From an uncultured Succiniclasticum sp. (GTDB lineage Bacteria > Bacillota > Negativicutes > Acidaminococcales > Acidaminococcaceae): a stretch of DNA of 64,000 nt. Under the pieces are notes generated by a model that saw only the letters and a list, made by a program, of their open reading frames with translations, did no database searches and was not told the origin of the DNA. A program made the translations under genes and the position numbers. Position 1 is the stretch's first letter. The number at the start of each line of letters is the position of its first letter. Below, piece after piece: positions 1 to 8,073 of the stretch. The stretch lies in the NCBI GenBank assembly GCA_902801365.1, contig CADCHY010000005.1, forward strand, positions 29,093-93,092, written 5' to 3'.

Positions 1-356
1 TGTTTCTTCCGTTCTTCCGTGATGCTGAAGCCCGCAATCGAAACGTCAATGTTGCCTGCATTGATTGCAGGAATCAGTGCGTCAAAGCCCATATTTTTGA
101 TAGTGCATTTTTTGTAACCCATTTCCTTGGCGATAGCGCGGATCAGGTCCATGTCAAAGCCGGTAAATTCCTTGGAATCCTTCTCCGGAAATTCAAAAGG
201 CGCAAAGGACGGCTCCGTACCTACGATCAGTTCTTCTTTGACAGCCGGAGCTGCAGCCGGCTTCTTTTCCTCCTTCTTGTCCCCTCCGCCGCAGCCGGCA
301 GCCAAAATACCCAGCGCCAGGACCAGAACGCTTAACAATACCGTAATTTTTTTCAT
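1..356 (-). CDS. Amino acid ABC transporter substrate-binding lipoprotein (N-terminal part, runs off the window)
   Basis: Only the first 118 residues are in the window; the gene continues past base 1. The start MKKITVLLSVLVL is a lipoprotein signal ending in the lipobox LAAGC with Cys22 as the lipidated residue, followed by a charged, Ala/Pro-rich linker. The mature part begins with the sequence typical of family 3 solute-binding proteins (IVGTEPSFAPFEF, FTGFDMDLIRAIA, NIDVSIAGFSIT), which bind polar amino acids outside the membrane and pass them to an ABC permease. Which amino acid is bound cannot be told. It sits behind a promoter at 690-718 and a leader of about 330 nt. Permease and ATPase genes would be expected beyond the window edge. 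Confidence 0.9.
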   Translation of the reverse strand, partial: MKKITVLLSVLVLALGILAAGCGGGDKKEEKKPAAAPAVKEELIVGTEPSFAPFEFPEKDSKEFTGFDMDLIRAIAKEMGYKKCTIKNMGFDALIPAINAGNIDVSIAGFSITEERKK

Positions 357-683
357 TTACTTCCCCTCCAAACCTGTTATTCAATACCGATACTCCGGGC
401 AGATACTTTTTATAAGGCCAGGCTTTGCCTGGCGCAGGATACCGGGAAACCGGTTTAAGACCTGCCTGAATAAAAACGCCCCGGCTGACCTGGTTTTCGC
501 CCCCACACCCGCCTGCTGGAAGGTTCGCTCCTAAGCAACTGCTCCCCACTACTGCTCCTCTCGTTATTAACGGCAGGACTTACTTCTAAGCTGCACCGTG
601 CTCACAGTAATTTTACTGCTTACGTGGATCGTTTCGCCTGCAACTGGCATCGACTTTCAACCACAGACCCGGATTGTTTTTAT
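357..683 (-). promoter_or_regulatory. Long 5' leader of the binding-protein gene, unidentified RNA structure
   Basis: A stretch of about 327 nt lies between the predicted transcription start (about 683) and the start codon. It has no credible ORF. It is rich in complementary blocks, for example GCCAGGC/GCCTGGC (417-423 with 427-433), CCGGTTTCCCGG near 440-453 and CAGTAA/TTACTG near 605-620. I looked for T-box, lysine, glycine, cobalamin, SAM and TPP signature motifs and did not find them. A regulatory RNA is plausible from length and structure, but no known class is supported. Confidence 0.45.
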
Positions 684-689
684 TCACTT

Positions 690-718
690 AATATAGCACA
701 CAAAACCGAATAATTCAA
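690..718 (-). promoter_or_regulatory. Sigma-70 type promoter for the binding-protein gene
   Basis: On the minus strand TTGAAT (713-718) is followed by a 17-nt spacer and TATATT (690-695). This predicts a start near 683 and a long leader for the ABC binding-protein gene. Confidence 0.6.
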
Positions 719-818
719 GCATTTCATAACACTGTTTACAGCTTTGCCGTTATGTGTTTAATAATTAACATTTTGAACATAATATGACGAACCTGCTTTT
801 GGCGAATTACAGTTTGTC

Positions 819-847
819 TTGACGGATTCTTTCAAAGCCACTATACT
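819..847 (+). promoter_or_regulatory. Sigma-70 type promoter for the HD-GYP gene
   Basis: TTGACG (819-824), a 17-nt spacer and TATACT (842-847) form a near-consensus promoter with a predicted start near 854. It rules out upstream in-frame starts for the HD-GYP protein because the longest open frame begins inside the -35 box. Confidence 0.75.
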
Positions 848-853
848 ATACTT

Positions 854-1010
854 ACCTGAAAAAAACCGAAACCATAACCGGATCCGCTCCGGTTTTATTT
901 ATCTGACAAACAATACAAAGACTTATGGGAATGCCGGTGCAACGCGATTACGCGGACCGGAAAAGAAGCCGGCAAATCCATGCAATACAATTAAGTACGG
1001 ACGTGATATT
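854..1010 (+). promoter_or_regulatory. Structured 5' leader of the HD-GYP gene
   Basis: The leader of about 157 nt contains a hairpin AACCGG/CCGGTT (876-881 with 889-894) running into TTTTATTT, which looks like an early terminator or attenuator. A second element at 925-981 has two mutually exclusive pairings: CCGGT (934-938) with ACCGG (956-960), enclosing CGCG/CGCG, or GCCGG (933-937) with CCGGC (969-973), extended by ATGG (925-928) with CCAT. Such alternatives are typical of switching leaders. No match to a known riboswitch class, including c-di-GMP types, was recognised. Confidence 0.45.
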
Positions 1011-1733
1011 ATGCTTTCTATTCCTCAGTATCTTGATTTTGCCTATACAGGGAAGACGAAAGAGATCTGCAGCTTTTTTCTTGAACTTTTACAGCGTAAG
1101 AACGAAGTGCTGTATCTGCATTCGCAACAGGTAGCTAATTATTCGGCCAGCGTGGCCGCCAAGCTGGGACTTTCCAGAAAGGAGATCGGTATCATCCGGA
1201 CAGCGGCGCTGATGCACGATATCGGTCTTTTAAGCGTTCCCAACAGCATCATGAATAAATTCCCGTATCTGAGCACCCGTGAAATGGCCCAATACAAGCG
1301 GCATTGTATCGCCGGCTGCAGCATGTTGGAAAACATGGAAGAGTTCTCCGGTATCATTGACCTGATCCGCAGCCATCATGAAAAATGGGACGGTACCGGG
1401 TATCCTAAGCGTCTGAAAGGCGTGAACATCCCTCTCGGCGCACGGATCATTGCCGTAGCGGATTATTACGACAGCGTGATCAATCCCTGCGCCACCCAGT
1501 GGCAGAAAAGCCATCAGGAAGCGTTGCAGGAACTGTTAAGCGCCATGGGGACCGCTTTCGATCCGGAAATCGTAAAAGCCTTTATTGAAGCCATTGTTCC
1601 CGGAAATACCATCAAACCGGTTCCGGTTTTCAACAAAAAAGGTCCCAGGGAAAAGACCAAAACGGCTGCCGCGGCATTGTCTTCCGTCGCAACAAAGGTA
1701 TCTGAAACCAGCAAACTCAAAGATTACGAATAA
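1011..1733 (+). CDS. HD-GYP domain protein, probable cyclic-di-nucleotide phosphodiesterase
   Basis: The 240-residue protein is a nearly bare HD-GYP domain. His37 begins the metal-ligand set, HD is at 69-70 (ALMHDIG), His98 follows, and the signature HHEKWDGTGYP is at 122-132, with DYYD at 151-154. The family hydrolyses c-di-GMP, or related cyclic dinucleotides, with a bimetallic centre in the cytoplasm. No sensor, receiver or membrane segment precedes it; a Lys/Ala/Thr-rich tail of about 35 residues follows. The start at 1011 was chosen because the promoter at 819-847 and the structured leader occupy the upstream open frame; the ribosome site is weak (GGAC). A terminator at 1738-1778 follows. 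Function as an active phosphodiesterase is inferred from intact motifs. Confidence 0.85.
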   Translation: MLSIPQYLDFAYTGKTKEICSFFLELLQRKNEVLYLHSQQVANYSASVAAKLGLSRKEIGIIRTAALMHDIGLLSVPNSIMNKFPYLSTREMAQYKRHCIAGCSMLENMEEFSGIIDLIRSHHEKWDGTGYPKRLKGVNIPLGARIIAVADYYDSVINPCATQWQKSHQEALQELLSAMGTAFDPEIVKAFIEAIVPGNTIKPVPVFNKKGPREKTKTAAAALSSVATKVSETSKLKDYE

Positions 1734-1737
1734 AATA

Positions 1738-1778
1738 AACAGCAGGTTACAAGATTTCTATGCAGCCTGCTGTTTTTT
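1738..1778. terminator. Bidirectional terminator between the HD-GYP and CoA-transferase genes
   Basis: AACAGCAGG (1738-1746) pairs with CCTGCTGTT (1766-1774), followed by a T-run on the plus strand and preceded by an A-rich stretch that gives a U-run on the minus strand. It serves the two convergent genes. Confidence 0.85.
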
Positions 1779-1781
1779 ATT

Positions 1782-2912
1782 TCACTTTTCCGTTATTTCT
1801 TTCAACAGATCTTCCGTATCTTCTCCCAGACGGGGAGCTCTCCGGTAAAAGGCACAAGGCGTTTTGGAAAACTTGGGAACGAAGCCCATGGTTCTGTAAT
1901 TGCCCAGTTCCGGATCCTCTATATCCAATACCATTTCGTCAGCTTTCGCCTGCTCTGTCGCTACAGCCTCATCATAATTCAGCACCGGCTCAAAACAGGC
2001 ATCGGATCCTCTGGCCAGTTCCGCCCACTCTGCCATGGTTTTTCCGGCAATGATAGCGGCAAGTTCTTCTTTCAACATGGGATAATTCTTCTCATCACGG
2101 ATCGCCGTGACCAGATCCGGCCGGTCCAACACCTTGCACAGCTTTGTCCAGAATTTTTCCTCCAGACAGCCCACGCTCATGTACCTGCCGTCCTTTGTCC
2201 GGTACACGTTATAATTGGGGTTGGCGCCGCTGAGCCAGTTGTTGCCCCGTACATTCACGAACCCGTTACCGAAATAGGTAGCGCTGACGCCGGGCACCAG
2301 GGCCAGGCAGATATCAAACAGGGAAATGCTGATCTCCTGCCCTTCCCCTGTCCGGTCCGCATGCCGCAGCGCAGCCAGGATCGACATGCCCGCCAGGGCG
2401 GAAGCCTGCATGTCCGCTGCCAGCACACCGGGTATAGACGGCTTTCCGTCCTTTTCCCCGCTGAGGGAAATCAGGCCCGCAAGGCTCTGATAACCGATAT
2501 CGTGATCCGCCTGCTTCACCAGGGGCCCCTGTTTTCCATAACCGGTAATAGAACAATAGACGATTTTCGGATTAACTTTTTTTACCGTGGCAAAATCAAC
2601 CCCCAGCTTTTCCATTACGCCGGGACGATAACTCTCCACCACTACATGAGCGGTTTTTGCCAGTTCAAGGAAGATTTTCCTGTCCTTTTCCTGTTTCAGG
2701 TCCAGAGCCACGCTCTTCTTGTTACGGTTCACTTCCATAAACCAGCAGGCAAAATCGCCCCTCCGGGGCACGAAGTCCCGGGAGTAGTCACCTTTAACCG
2801 GTTCTTCAATTTTAATGACATCCGCCCCCATATCCGCGAACAGGCGGGTACAGAAGGGGCCGGGCAAAAGCCGTGACAGGTCAAGCACTCTGATGTCCTG
2901 TAAGGGTCCCAT
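1782..2912 (-). CDS. Class III (CaiB/BaiF family) acyl-CoA transferase
   Basis: The 376-residue protein has the full length and landmarks of family III CoA transferases, which move CoA between carboxylic acids through a covalent aspartyl intermediate. The N-terminal block PLQDIRVLDLSRLLPGPF and the GADVIKIEEP strand are typical. The probable catalytic Asp is Asp167 in PGVLAADMQAS. Family members act on formate/oxalate, carnitine, bile acids, itaconate and others; the substrate here cannot be read from the sequence. It lies near a TctABC carboxylate transporter, with one divergent gene in between, so a link to uptake and activation of a carboxylate is possible but unproven. The start is supported by AGGAG seven bases upstream. 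Confidence 0.88.
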   Translation of the reverse strand: MGPLQDIRVLDLSRLLPGPFCTRLFADMGADVIKIEEPVKGDYSRDFVPRRGDFACWFMEVNRNKKSVALDLKQEKDRKIFLELAKTAHVVVESYRPGVMEKLGVDFATVKKVNPKIVYCSITGYGKQGPLVKQADHDIGYQSLAGLISLSGEKDGKPSIPGVLAADMQASALAGMSILAALRHADRTGEGQEISISLFDICLALVPGVSATYFGNGFVNVRGNNWLSGANPNYNVYRTKDGRYMSVGCLEEKFWTKLCKVLDRPDLVTAIRDEKNYPMLKEELAAIIAGKTMAEWAELARGSDACFEPVLNYDEAVATEQAKADEMVLDIEDPELGNYRTMGFVPKFSKTPCAFYRRAPRLGEDTEDLLKEITEK

Positions 2913-2985
2913 GGTTTCACTCCTATCTTGTCCTAACCTAGCATATTTCTATTTGCTATTCTTATTTTAATCTGTTGAACATCGG

Positions 2986-3014
2986 TTGACAAGTGAAACA
3001 GAAAAACGTAAACT
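2986..3014 (+). promoter_or_regulatory. Promoter of the YbaK-family gene
   Basis: TTGACA (2986-2991), a 17-nt spacer and TAAACT (3009-3014) precede the gene by about 50 nt. Confidence 0.65.
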
Positions 3015-3062
3015 TTAAAGAACAACGATTACGAAATTATAAAGTGCAAAGGAGTTACAATC

Positions 3063-3539
3063 ATGTCTGTGGAACGCGCCAGAGAGTTTCTGTCCCGGTT
3101 CGGGATGGAAGATAAGATTATTACCTTCAAGGAGTCCAGCGCTACGGTAGAACTGGCTGCCAAGGCCGCCGGTACGGAACCGGCCCGCATCGCCAAAACG
3201 CTTTCCTTTGCAGGAAAAGAAAATCCTGTTTTAATTGTAACTGCCGGGGATACAAAAATCGATAATGCTAAGTTTAAACACTTTTTCGGCATGAAAGCCC
3301 ACATGCTCCCCTTTGCTGAAGTGGAGGAACAGATTGGCCACGCTCCGGGCGGAGTCTGCCCTTTCGGTGTGAACGAAGGCGTCAAAGTGTATCTGGATAT
3401 TTCCATGAAACGCTTCCCCACCATGTTCCCCGCTGCGGGAGAAGAGAACAACGCCATCGAGCTGACGCCGGAGGAACTGGAAAAGTACACCGTCAACGAA
3501 GGCTGGGTGGATCTCTGCAAGGGATGGCAGGAGAACTGA
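3063..3539 (+). CDS. YbaK/EbsC (ProX-like) aminoacyl-tRNA deacylase
   Basis: The 158-residue protein is a single YbaK/aminoacyl-tRNA editing domain. Lys45 in RIAKTLSF and the loop GGVCPFG (96-102) are the family's key sites. Such free-standing domains hydrolyse mischarged tRNAs such as Cys-tRNA(Pro) or Ala-tRNA(Pro) in the cytoplasm; which one is edited here is not clear. The start follows a good AAGGAG site. It is transcribed alone from the promoter at 2986-3014 and ends before the bidirectional hairpin at 3631-3692. Confidence 0.88.
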   Translation: MSVERAREFLSRFGMEDKIITFKESSATVELAAKAAGTEPARIAKTLSFAGKENPVLIVTAGDTKIDNAKFKHFFGMKAHMLPFAEVEEQIGHAPGGVCPFGVNEGVKVYLDISMKRFPTMFPAAGEENNAIELTPEELEKYTVNEGWVDLCKGWQEN

Positions 3540-3630
3540 GCGGCAACTGACCCGGCACAGCTGCCATCAATCCGTTTACATGTCTGTCAGCAATTGAATC
3601 AGTTTACTATTTCAGCGTTGTTTTTAAGCG

Positions 3631-3697
3631 ACAAAAAACCGTAATGCCTCGGAACGCATTTTCCTTAATAAATATGCTCTCCGACATTACGGCTTAT
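3631..3697. terminator. Bidirectional terminator between ybaK-like and tctA
   Basis: CCGTAATG (3639-3646) pairs with CATTACGG (3685-3692), with CTCGGA/TCCGA pairing inside. On the minus strand the stem runs into a T-run (ACGGTTTTTTG), so it ends the tct operon; it can also serve the plus-strand gene. Confidence 0.75.
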
Positions 3698-5173
3698 TTA
3701 TCTTTTCTTTTTCATCACAAAGGGTGCAACCAGGGATATCACAGCGGCTGCCAGGAAAAACAGGCAGATCGGTCTTGTAAAGAAGATCGCGGGATTACCG
3801 TCACTCATGATCAGCGATCCAACAAAATTCTGTTCCGCCATACCGCCTAAAATAATGCCGATAATCACTGCGCTCATGGAAAACTTCAGCTTATTCAGAA
3901 AATAGCCCAGGATACCGCTGGCTACCATGATGTACACGTCTGTCATGGAATTTCCATAGCTGTAAGTACCTACAAATGTCATCAGCATAATGATGGGGAG
4001 CAAAATCGTATTCGGTACGTTGGTCAGCTTCACGAACAGCCGGATCAGGGAATACCCCATGCAGGCCATAATAATGTTGGCCATAAGCAAACCGATAAAA
4101 ATCGCGTATACATCCGGAGCTTTATCAATAAACAGCAATGGACCCGGCTGCAGGCCCTGTACCATCAGGGCGCCCATCATGATTGCGGTAGCCCCGTCCC
4201 CGGGAATGCCTAACGTCAGAACCGGGATAAACGCCCCACCGCTGACCGCGTTATTACCCGCTTCCGGCGCTGCCACCCCTTCTGGCTCACCATGCCCGAA
4301 ATTTTCACTGTTATTGCTCCACCGTTTAGCCTGGTCGTAGGCCACAAAACTGGCAATATCCCCTCCCGTTCCCGGGATACAGCCAATAAATGTTCCTATT
4401 GCGCTGCTGCGCAGCATAGTCACAAAACATCGTTTCAAATCTGTCAGTGACGGAAGCACATTGTCAATGGAAACATGCTGCTGAAGCTGTGTTTTCTGCC
4501 AGCAGTCCTCCACACTCTGTAACGTCTGCGAGAGGGCAAACACGCCAATCAGGATGGGGATGAAACTAACCCCGCCCAACAGATACGTCGTGTTCAGTGT
4601 AAAACGGATGGCCCCGCTCATGGCATCAATACCGACCGTGGCTAAAAAAAGACCGATAATGCCTCCCATGATCCCTTTGATCACGTTACCGCTGGAAACA
4701 CTGGTAATTATGGATAACCCGAATACCGCAAGGGCAAAATATTCCGGTTTGGAGAACTGTAGCGAAATCTTGGCCAGAAGCGGCGCGCAGATAATCAGGC
4801 AAACGGTACTGAAGACTCCCCCGAAAGCACTGGCCGTAGTGGAAAGCCCCAACGCCCGGCCAGGCTGCCGCAGTTCTACTGCCATGGGATAACCGTCCAG
4901 GGTCGTAGCCACACTGGCAGGGGTGCCCGGAGTCTTTAACAGGATAGCGCTGATGCTTCCCCCGTAAATCGCGCCGCAGTAAATTCCCAGCAGCATCAGT
5001 ATGCCGGCCATACCTTTAAACGCAAAAGCCAGAGGCAACAGCAACGCCAGTCCCATATTCACGGAAAGGCCCGGCATGGCGCCGAACATAATTCCCACGC
5101 CCACGCCAAAAATCAGGCACACAAAATTGAAAGGATCTGCTATCATTCCCAACGCTGTAATAATATCCGCCAT
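3698..5173 (-). CDS. tctA: Tripartite tricarboxylate transporter, large membrane subunit TctA
   Basis: The 491-residue protein is strongly hydrophobic, with about 12 membrane segments, matching the TctA family in length. It carries the Gly-rich TctA blocks GVGVGIMFGAMPGLS near the start and the repeat-like ALMVQGLQPGPLL later. TctA is the channel subunit that, with small TctB and the binding protein TctC, imports citrate or other di- and tricarboxylates with cations. Its ribosome site GGAGG overlaps the end of tctB (10-nt gap), so the two are translationally coupled. The carboxylate carried is unknown. The operon order is tctC-tctB-tctA, ending at the hairpin 3639-3692. Confidence 0.93.
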   Translation of the reverse strand: MADIITALGMIADPFNFVCLIFGVGVGIMFGAMPGLSVNMGLALLLPLAFAFKGMAGILMLLGIYCGAIYGGSISAILLKTPGTPASVATTLDGYPMAVELRQPGRALGLSTTASAFGGVFSTVCLIICAPLLAKISLQFSKPEYFALAVFGLSIITSVSSGNVIKGIMGGIIGLFLATVGIDAMSGAIRFTLNTTYLLGGVSFIPILIGVFALSQTLQSVEDCWQKTQLQQHVSIDNVLPSLTDLKRCFVTMLRSSAIGTFIGCIPGTGGDIASFVAYDQAKRWSNNSENFGHGEPEGVAAPEAGNNAVSGGAFIPVLTLGIPGDGATAIMMGALMVQGLQPGPLLFIDKAPDVYAIFIGLLMANIIMACMGYSLIRLFVKLTNVPNTILLPIIMLMTFVGTYSYGNSMTDVYIMVASGILGYFLNKLKFSMSAVIIGIILGGMAEQNFVGSLIMSDGNPAIFFTRPICLFFLAAAVISLVAPFVMKKKR

Positions 5174-5183
5174 TTTCGTCCTC

Positions 5184-5654
5184 CTACTCTAAAAACACAG
5201 AGGACGGGAGCGACGTATGGAGAAGCTGCCCGAACACAAGGTAAATAAACAGCGTTACTCCTACCGCGGTAAAAAGCATCAGCTTCTTATCCCGGCACTC
5301 CAGCCGGTGCATAATGCAGGGAATCAGAACCACAGCCGCAGCATAAAAACCAATCAGATGGATCAGTCCGCAAAATAGTACCAGCAGAGCCATCATCACA
5401 TAAACCTGCCGGTTGGCCGCAGTGCCCAGAATCACTTTTTCCACCGTCAGTTCCTGACGGTGGCATAACGTATAAACAGCTAAAACCAGGGCCGCGACGG
5501 CCAACGCCAGCCCCAGCAGGAACGGCCAGAAACCGGGCCCCGGCCCCTGCTCCGTAATCTCCATGGGAAAGCCGGCGGACGCGCCCATAATCGCTCCGCC
5601 GATAATCATCCCCATCACAAACACCACAAAATTACAAAATTTCATGGAAACCAT
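5184..5654 (-). CDS. tctB: Tripartite tricarboxylate transporter, small membrane subunit TctB
   Basis: The 156-residue protein has four predicted membrane segments and the TctB family layout: a first helix with GGAIMGASAGFP, the conserved turn EQGPGPGFWPFLLG, and two later helices. TctB assists TctA in the membrane; its exact role is not known. The start is chosen by AGGGAG seven bases upstream. It follows tctC across a 103-nt gap holding two hairpins and precedes tctA by 10 nt. Confidence 0.88.
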   Translation of the reverse strand: MVSMKFCNFVVFVMGMIIGGAIMGASAGFPMEITEQGPGPGFWPFLLGLALAVAALVLAVYTLCHRQELTVEKVILGTAANRQVYVMMALLVLFCGLIHLIGFYAAAVVLIPCIMHRLECRDKKLMLFTAVGVTLFIYLVFGQLLHTSLPSSVFLE

Positions 5655-5677
5655 ACTATAACTCCCTGATTTGAAGA

Positions 5678-5748
5678 AGCCGTAGCGATATCGATGTACC
5701 GCTGCGGCTTTTTATTAAGGAAGTACGGGTCAGTTCTGCCGTACTTCC
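5678..5748. terminator. Double hairpin between tctC and tctB (attenuator-like)
   Basis: The first hairpin after tctC is GGAAGTACGG (5719-5728) with CCGTACTTCC (5739-5748), followed on the minus strand by a short A/T tract. The second is AGCCGTAGCG (5678-5687) with CGCTGCGGCT (5700-5709). Neither has a long U-run on the minus strand. They probably reduce read-through or protect the tctC message, giving more binding protein than membrane subunits. Confidence 0.55.
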
Positions 5749-5757
5749 TAAACGGTT

Positions 5758-6720
5758 CTACTTTTTCAGGAATTTCGCGTACATGGCGTCGTCGTCCGCC
5801 ATCATCTTATCGCAGGCATCACCGATGATCGCCGTGGGATCAATACCCTGTTTCTTGAAATAATCCTTAAATTCTTTGCTGTTGCACACCTTTTCGGCAG
5901 CCTTGCGCAACACATCCATTTTTTCTTTCGGCGTACCCTTCGGAGCTACCAGAGCCGCCCAGGCACGGATCGCCATAGGATGGCCCAGTTCCTTAAAGGT
6001 CGGAACATTGGGATAGAATTCACTACGGGTATCCGCCATCACGGCCAGAATTTTCAGCGCGCCTGCATCAATCTGGCTCTTGAACACACTGGGATCCGCC
6101 AGGGTCGCTTCAATGTGTTTGCCTGCCAGGGCAGCCGCAATGTCGGCGCTTCCCTTCGGATAGGGAACATGTTTAAACTTTACCCCAAACTCCTTTTCAA
6201 AATTCAGCGCAGCAATATGCCAGATGGCGCCGGTACCGGAGTTCCCCATGGAAACCTTGCCGGTATTGTCTTTTGCATATTTTACAAACTCATCCAGGTT
6301 ATTGTACGGTGCTTCCTTCGTAACGATCAGAGCTGCGGGAGCCGCAATAGGGGCACACACGGAGACATAATCCTTGTTGGTCACGGTTGCTTTGCCCTGA
6401 TGGGGAAACATAGCCAACTCTACCGTTACCATACCTAAGGTATGTCCGTCCGGTTTCGCCTTGGACAGTTCCACCATACCGGTAATACCGCCACCATCCG
6501 GTTTATTTACGGGAACAAACTTGCTTCCCTGTAATTCCTTTTGCAGAAACGAAATCAGCCCACGGGCACTGGTATCCGTACCACCGCCCGGTGCTTTCGG
6601 AATGATAACGGTTATGTCACCGTCTGCCGGATACGCCGCTTTCTTTTCCGCACTGCCGCCACAGCCGACCACACCTAAAAGCATCGCTGTCAGCATCAAT
6701 AAAGTTAATAGCTTTTTCAT
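5758..6720 (-). CDS. tctC: Tripartite tricarboxylate transporter substrate-binding lipoprotein TctC
   Basis: The 320-residue protein starts with a lipoprotein signal (MKKLLTLLMLTAML, lipobox VVGC, Cys20). The mature part is a Bug/TctC-type binding protein, with ITVIIPKAPGGGTD, NKPDGGGITGM, PDGHTLGM and the late block VPTFKELGHP. It captures a carboxylate outside the membrane for TctA/TctB. An in-frame start ten codons upstream exists, but GGGGAGG lies correctly for the start at 6720. It is the first gene of the tct operon. A -10-like TATGAT occurs upstream but no clear -35 was found. Confidence 0.92.
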   Translation of the reverse strand: MKKLLTLLMLTAMLLGVVGCGGSAEKKAAYPADGDITVIIPKAPGGGTDTSARGLISFLQKELQGSKFVPVNKPDGGGITGMVELSKAKPDGHTLGMVTVELAMFPHQGKATVTNKDYVSVCAPIAAPAALIVTKEAPYNNLDEFVKYAKDNTGKVSMGNSGTGAIWHIAALNFEKEFGVKFKHVPYPKGSADIAAALAGKHIEATLADPSVFKSQIDAGALKILAVMADTRSEFYPNVPTFKELGHPMAIRAWAALVAPKGTPKEKMDVLRKAAEKVCNSKEFKDYFKKQGIDPTAIIGDACDKMMADDDAMYAKFLKK

Positions 6721-6799
6721 TGATTCTCCTCCCCTTTTGATTAATTTCAACGCAATTTATTTTATCATATTCTGCGGCTTCCTGCTATATAAAAACGCA

Positions 6800-7942
6800 T
6801 CATTTTATCCTGAACTTACGGCATTGGGCGATTTCCTTCCAGGTCAGAAAGACAACGGCAATGTTTTCCCGGTTGTATGTGTAAGACACCCACAACCCGT
6901 TAAAGGCGTACGTTAAGGACGGATAACTGAATTCGCCCTTCCCTTTTTCCAGCCGCAGGAACATTTCCCAGCGGCTGCCGTCTTCCCGGCCCATAAACAG
7001 GGCCAGCGGCGTACGGGCGCCCCAGTTGCCCCGCACCGGGTTGCAGGCCAGAAACAGCCGGCCGCCCGGCACACGGATCACATCAAATCCGCTGTTGTTA
7101 TTGTACAGTTCCGTAGGCTGCGGGTCTGTCCAGTGTTTTCCCTCATCATCCGAAACGCTGCTGTAAATATAGCCTTCCGTGCTGCGCATATACATATGCA
7201 ACCGGCCTTTGTCCTGCCAGAGGACCGGCTGGATCACGCCGCGCCCGTTAAAACTCTGCGCGCTGAGAGGCGGCAGTTCGGAAGCCGTTACCGGTTCTGT
7301 CTGCCCGTGTTCCCCAGCGTTCGGCATATTAAGCGCCAGCAGGTTCAGCCCCAGTAACGCGGTACGGTTCCAGGTGATGCCGTAATTATCGCTGTAATCG
7401 CAGAAGCACTGCCAGTCGCCCCGCTCAATGCTCCCCCCCGCGCAGATACGTCCGGAAGGAAGGAGGATGGGTTTTGTCCTCACCGGACCGCGCCCTCCGG
7501 TGGCGTCGCCCGGTACCAGCGGACGGGGATGTCCCCAATATACCGGGTCAGTCCGGCTCAGCATGACCATGGTCTTCCAGTCCGCAATTTTATTCCCGGT
7601 TTTAAAAAACAGCAGCACATGCTCGTGCTGTACCAGCAGCACCGGGTTCCAGCATGCCTCCGGCATGTTCGTGATGCAGACCGGCTCCGTCCAGTCGCAG
7701 GATACCGCCAATGTTTCCTGCACGCGCCCGTCATGAATATGCTCCCGGTTGCTGTCCTGCTTTTTCTTATTCACCGCGGAATAACGGGGTCTGCCTACAG
7801 AGAAATAAATCTCCGTATCCGCCGCGCCTTCCCTGCTGCCGCCGAACCAGACGCACAGCAGCGATCCGTTAGGCAGCGCCGTCAGACAGCTGCCGTGGCA
7901 CATGGTGGTCGGCAATGTTTTGCATATCAGTTGTTTAAACAA
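6800..7942 (-). CDS. Sialidase-fold (BNR/Asp-box) protein, predicted neuraminidase-like
   Basis: The 380-residue protein resembles the predicted neuraminidase family COG4692. It has the N-terminal block FGGSREGAADTEIYFS and two Asp-boxes of the form SxDxGxxW (SDNYGITW and SDDEGKHW), which mark a six-bladed beta-propeller. There is no signal peptide, so a cytoplasmic location is likely, unlike secreted sialidases. Substrate and activity are unknown; catalytic Arg triad and nucleophile cannot be assigned with certainty. The start is TTG at 7942 behind AAAGGTG; an internal ATG (MCHGSC) is an alternative. It lies upstream of and on the same strand as tctC, 79 nt away. Confidence 0.75.
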   Translation of the reverse strand: MFKQLICKTLPTTMCHGSCLTALPNGSLLCVWFGGSREGAADTEIYFSVGRPRYSAVNKKKQDSNREHIHDGRVQETLAVSCDWTEPVCITNMPEACWNPVLLVQHEHVLLFFKTGNKIADWKTMVMLSRTDPVYWGHPRPLVPGDATGGRGPVRTKPILLPSGRICAGGSIERGDWQCFCDYSDNYGITWNRTALLGLNLLALNMPNAGEHGQTEPVTASELPPLSAQSFNGRGVIQPVLWQDKGRLHMYMRSTEGYIYSSVSDDEGKHWTDPQPTELYNNNSGFDVIRVPGGRLFLACNPVRGNWGARTPLALFMGREDGSRWEMFLRLEKGKGEFSYPSLTYAFNGLWVSYTYNRENIAVVFLTWKEIAQCRKFRIK

Positions 7943-8007
7943 AAAAGGTCACACCTTTCTTTGTTTTTTGTTATTCTTATTTTACCATTTCATCTAAAAA
8001 TTCGCAA

Positions 8008-8042
8008 AAAAATACAGGGCTTCGGCATAAAACCAAAGCCCC
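8008..8042 (-). terminator. Terminator after serC
   Basis: On the minus strand GGGCTTTGG (8033-8041) pairs with CCGAAGCCC (8017-8025), followed by TGTATTTTTTTGC. It ends the DUF1015-serC unit. Confidence 0.75.
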
Positions 8043-8073
8043 GGTTCACAAACCCAGGTATTCAAACAGTTCG

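Noticed and set aside
357..683. T-box, lysine or glycine riboswitch in the first leader
   Set aside because: The T-box GGGTGG motif and the conserved lysine and glycine cores are absent.
819..1010. 64-codon N-terminal extension of the HD-GYP protein
   Set aside because: The frame starts inside the -35 box of a near-consensus promoter and covers a structured leader; its translation has no domain.
854..1010. c-di-GMP riboswitch in the HD-GYP leader
   Set aside because: The conserved GEMM-I and class II motifs were not found, so only an unidentified leader is reported.
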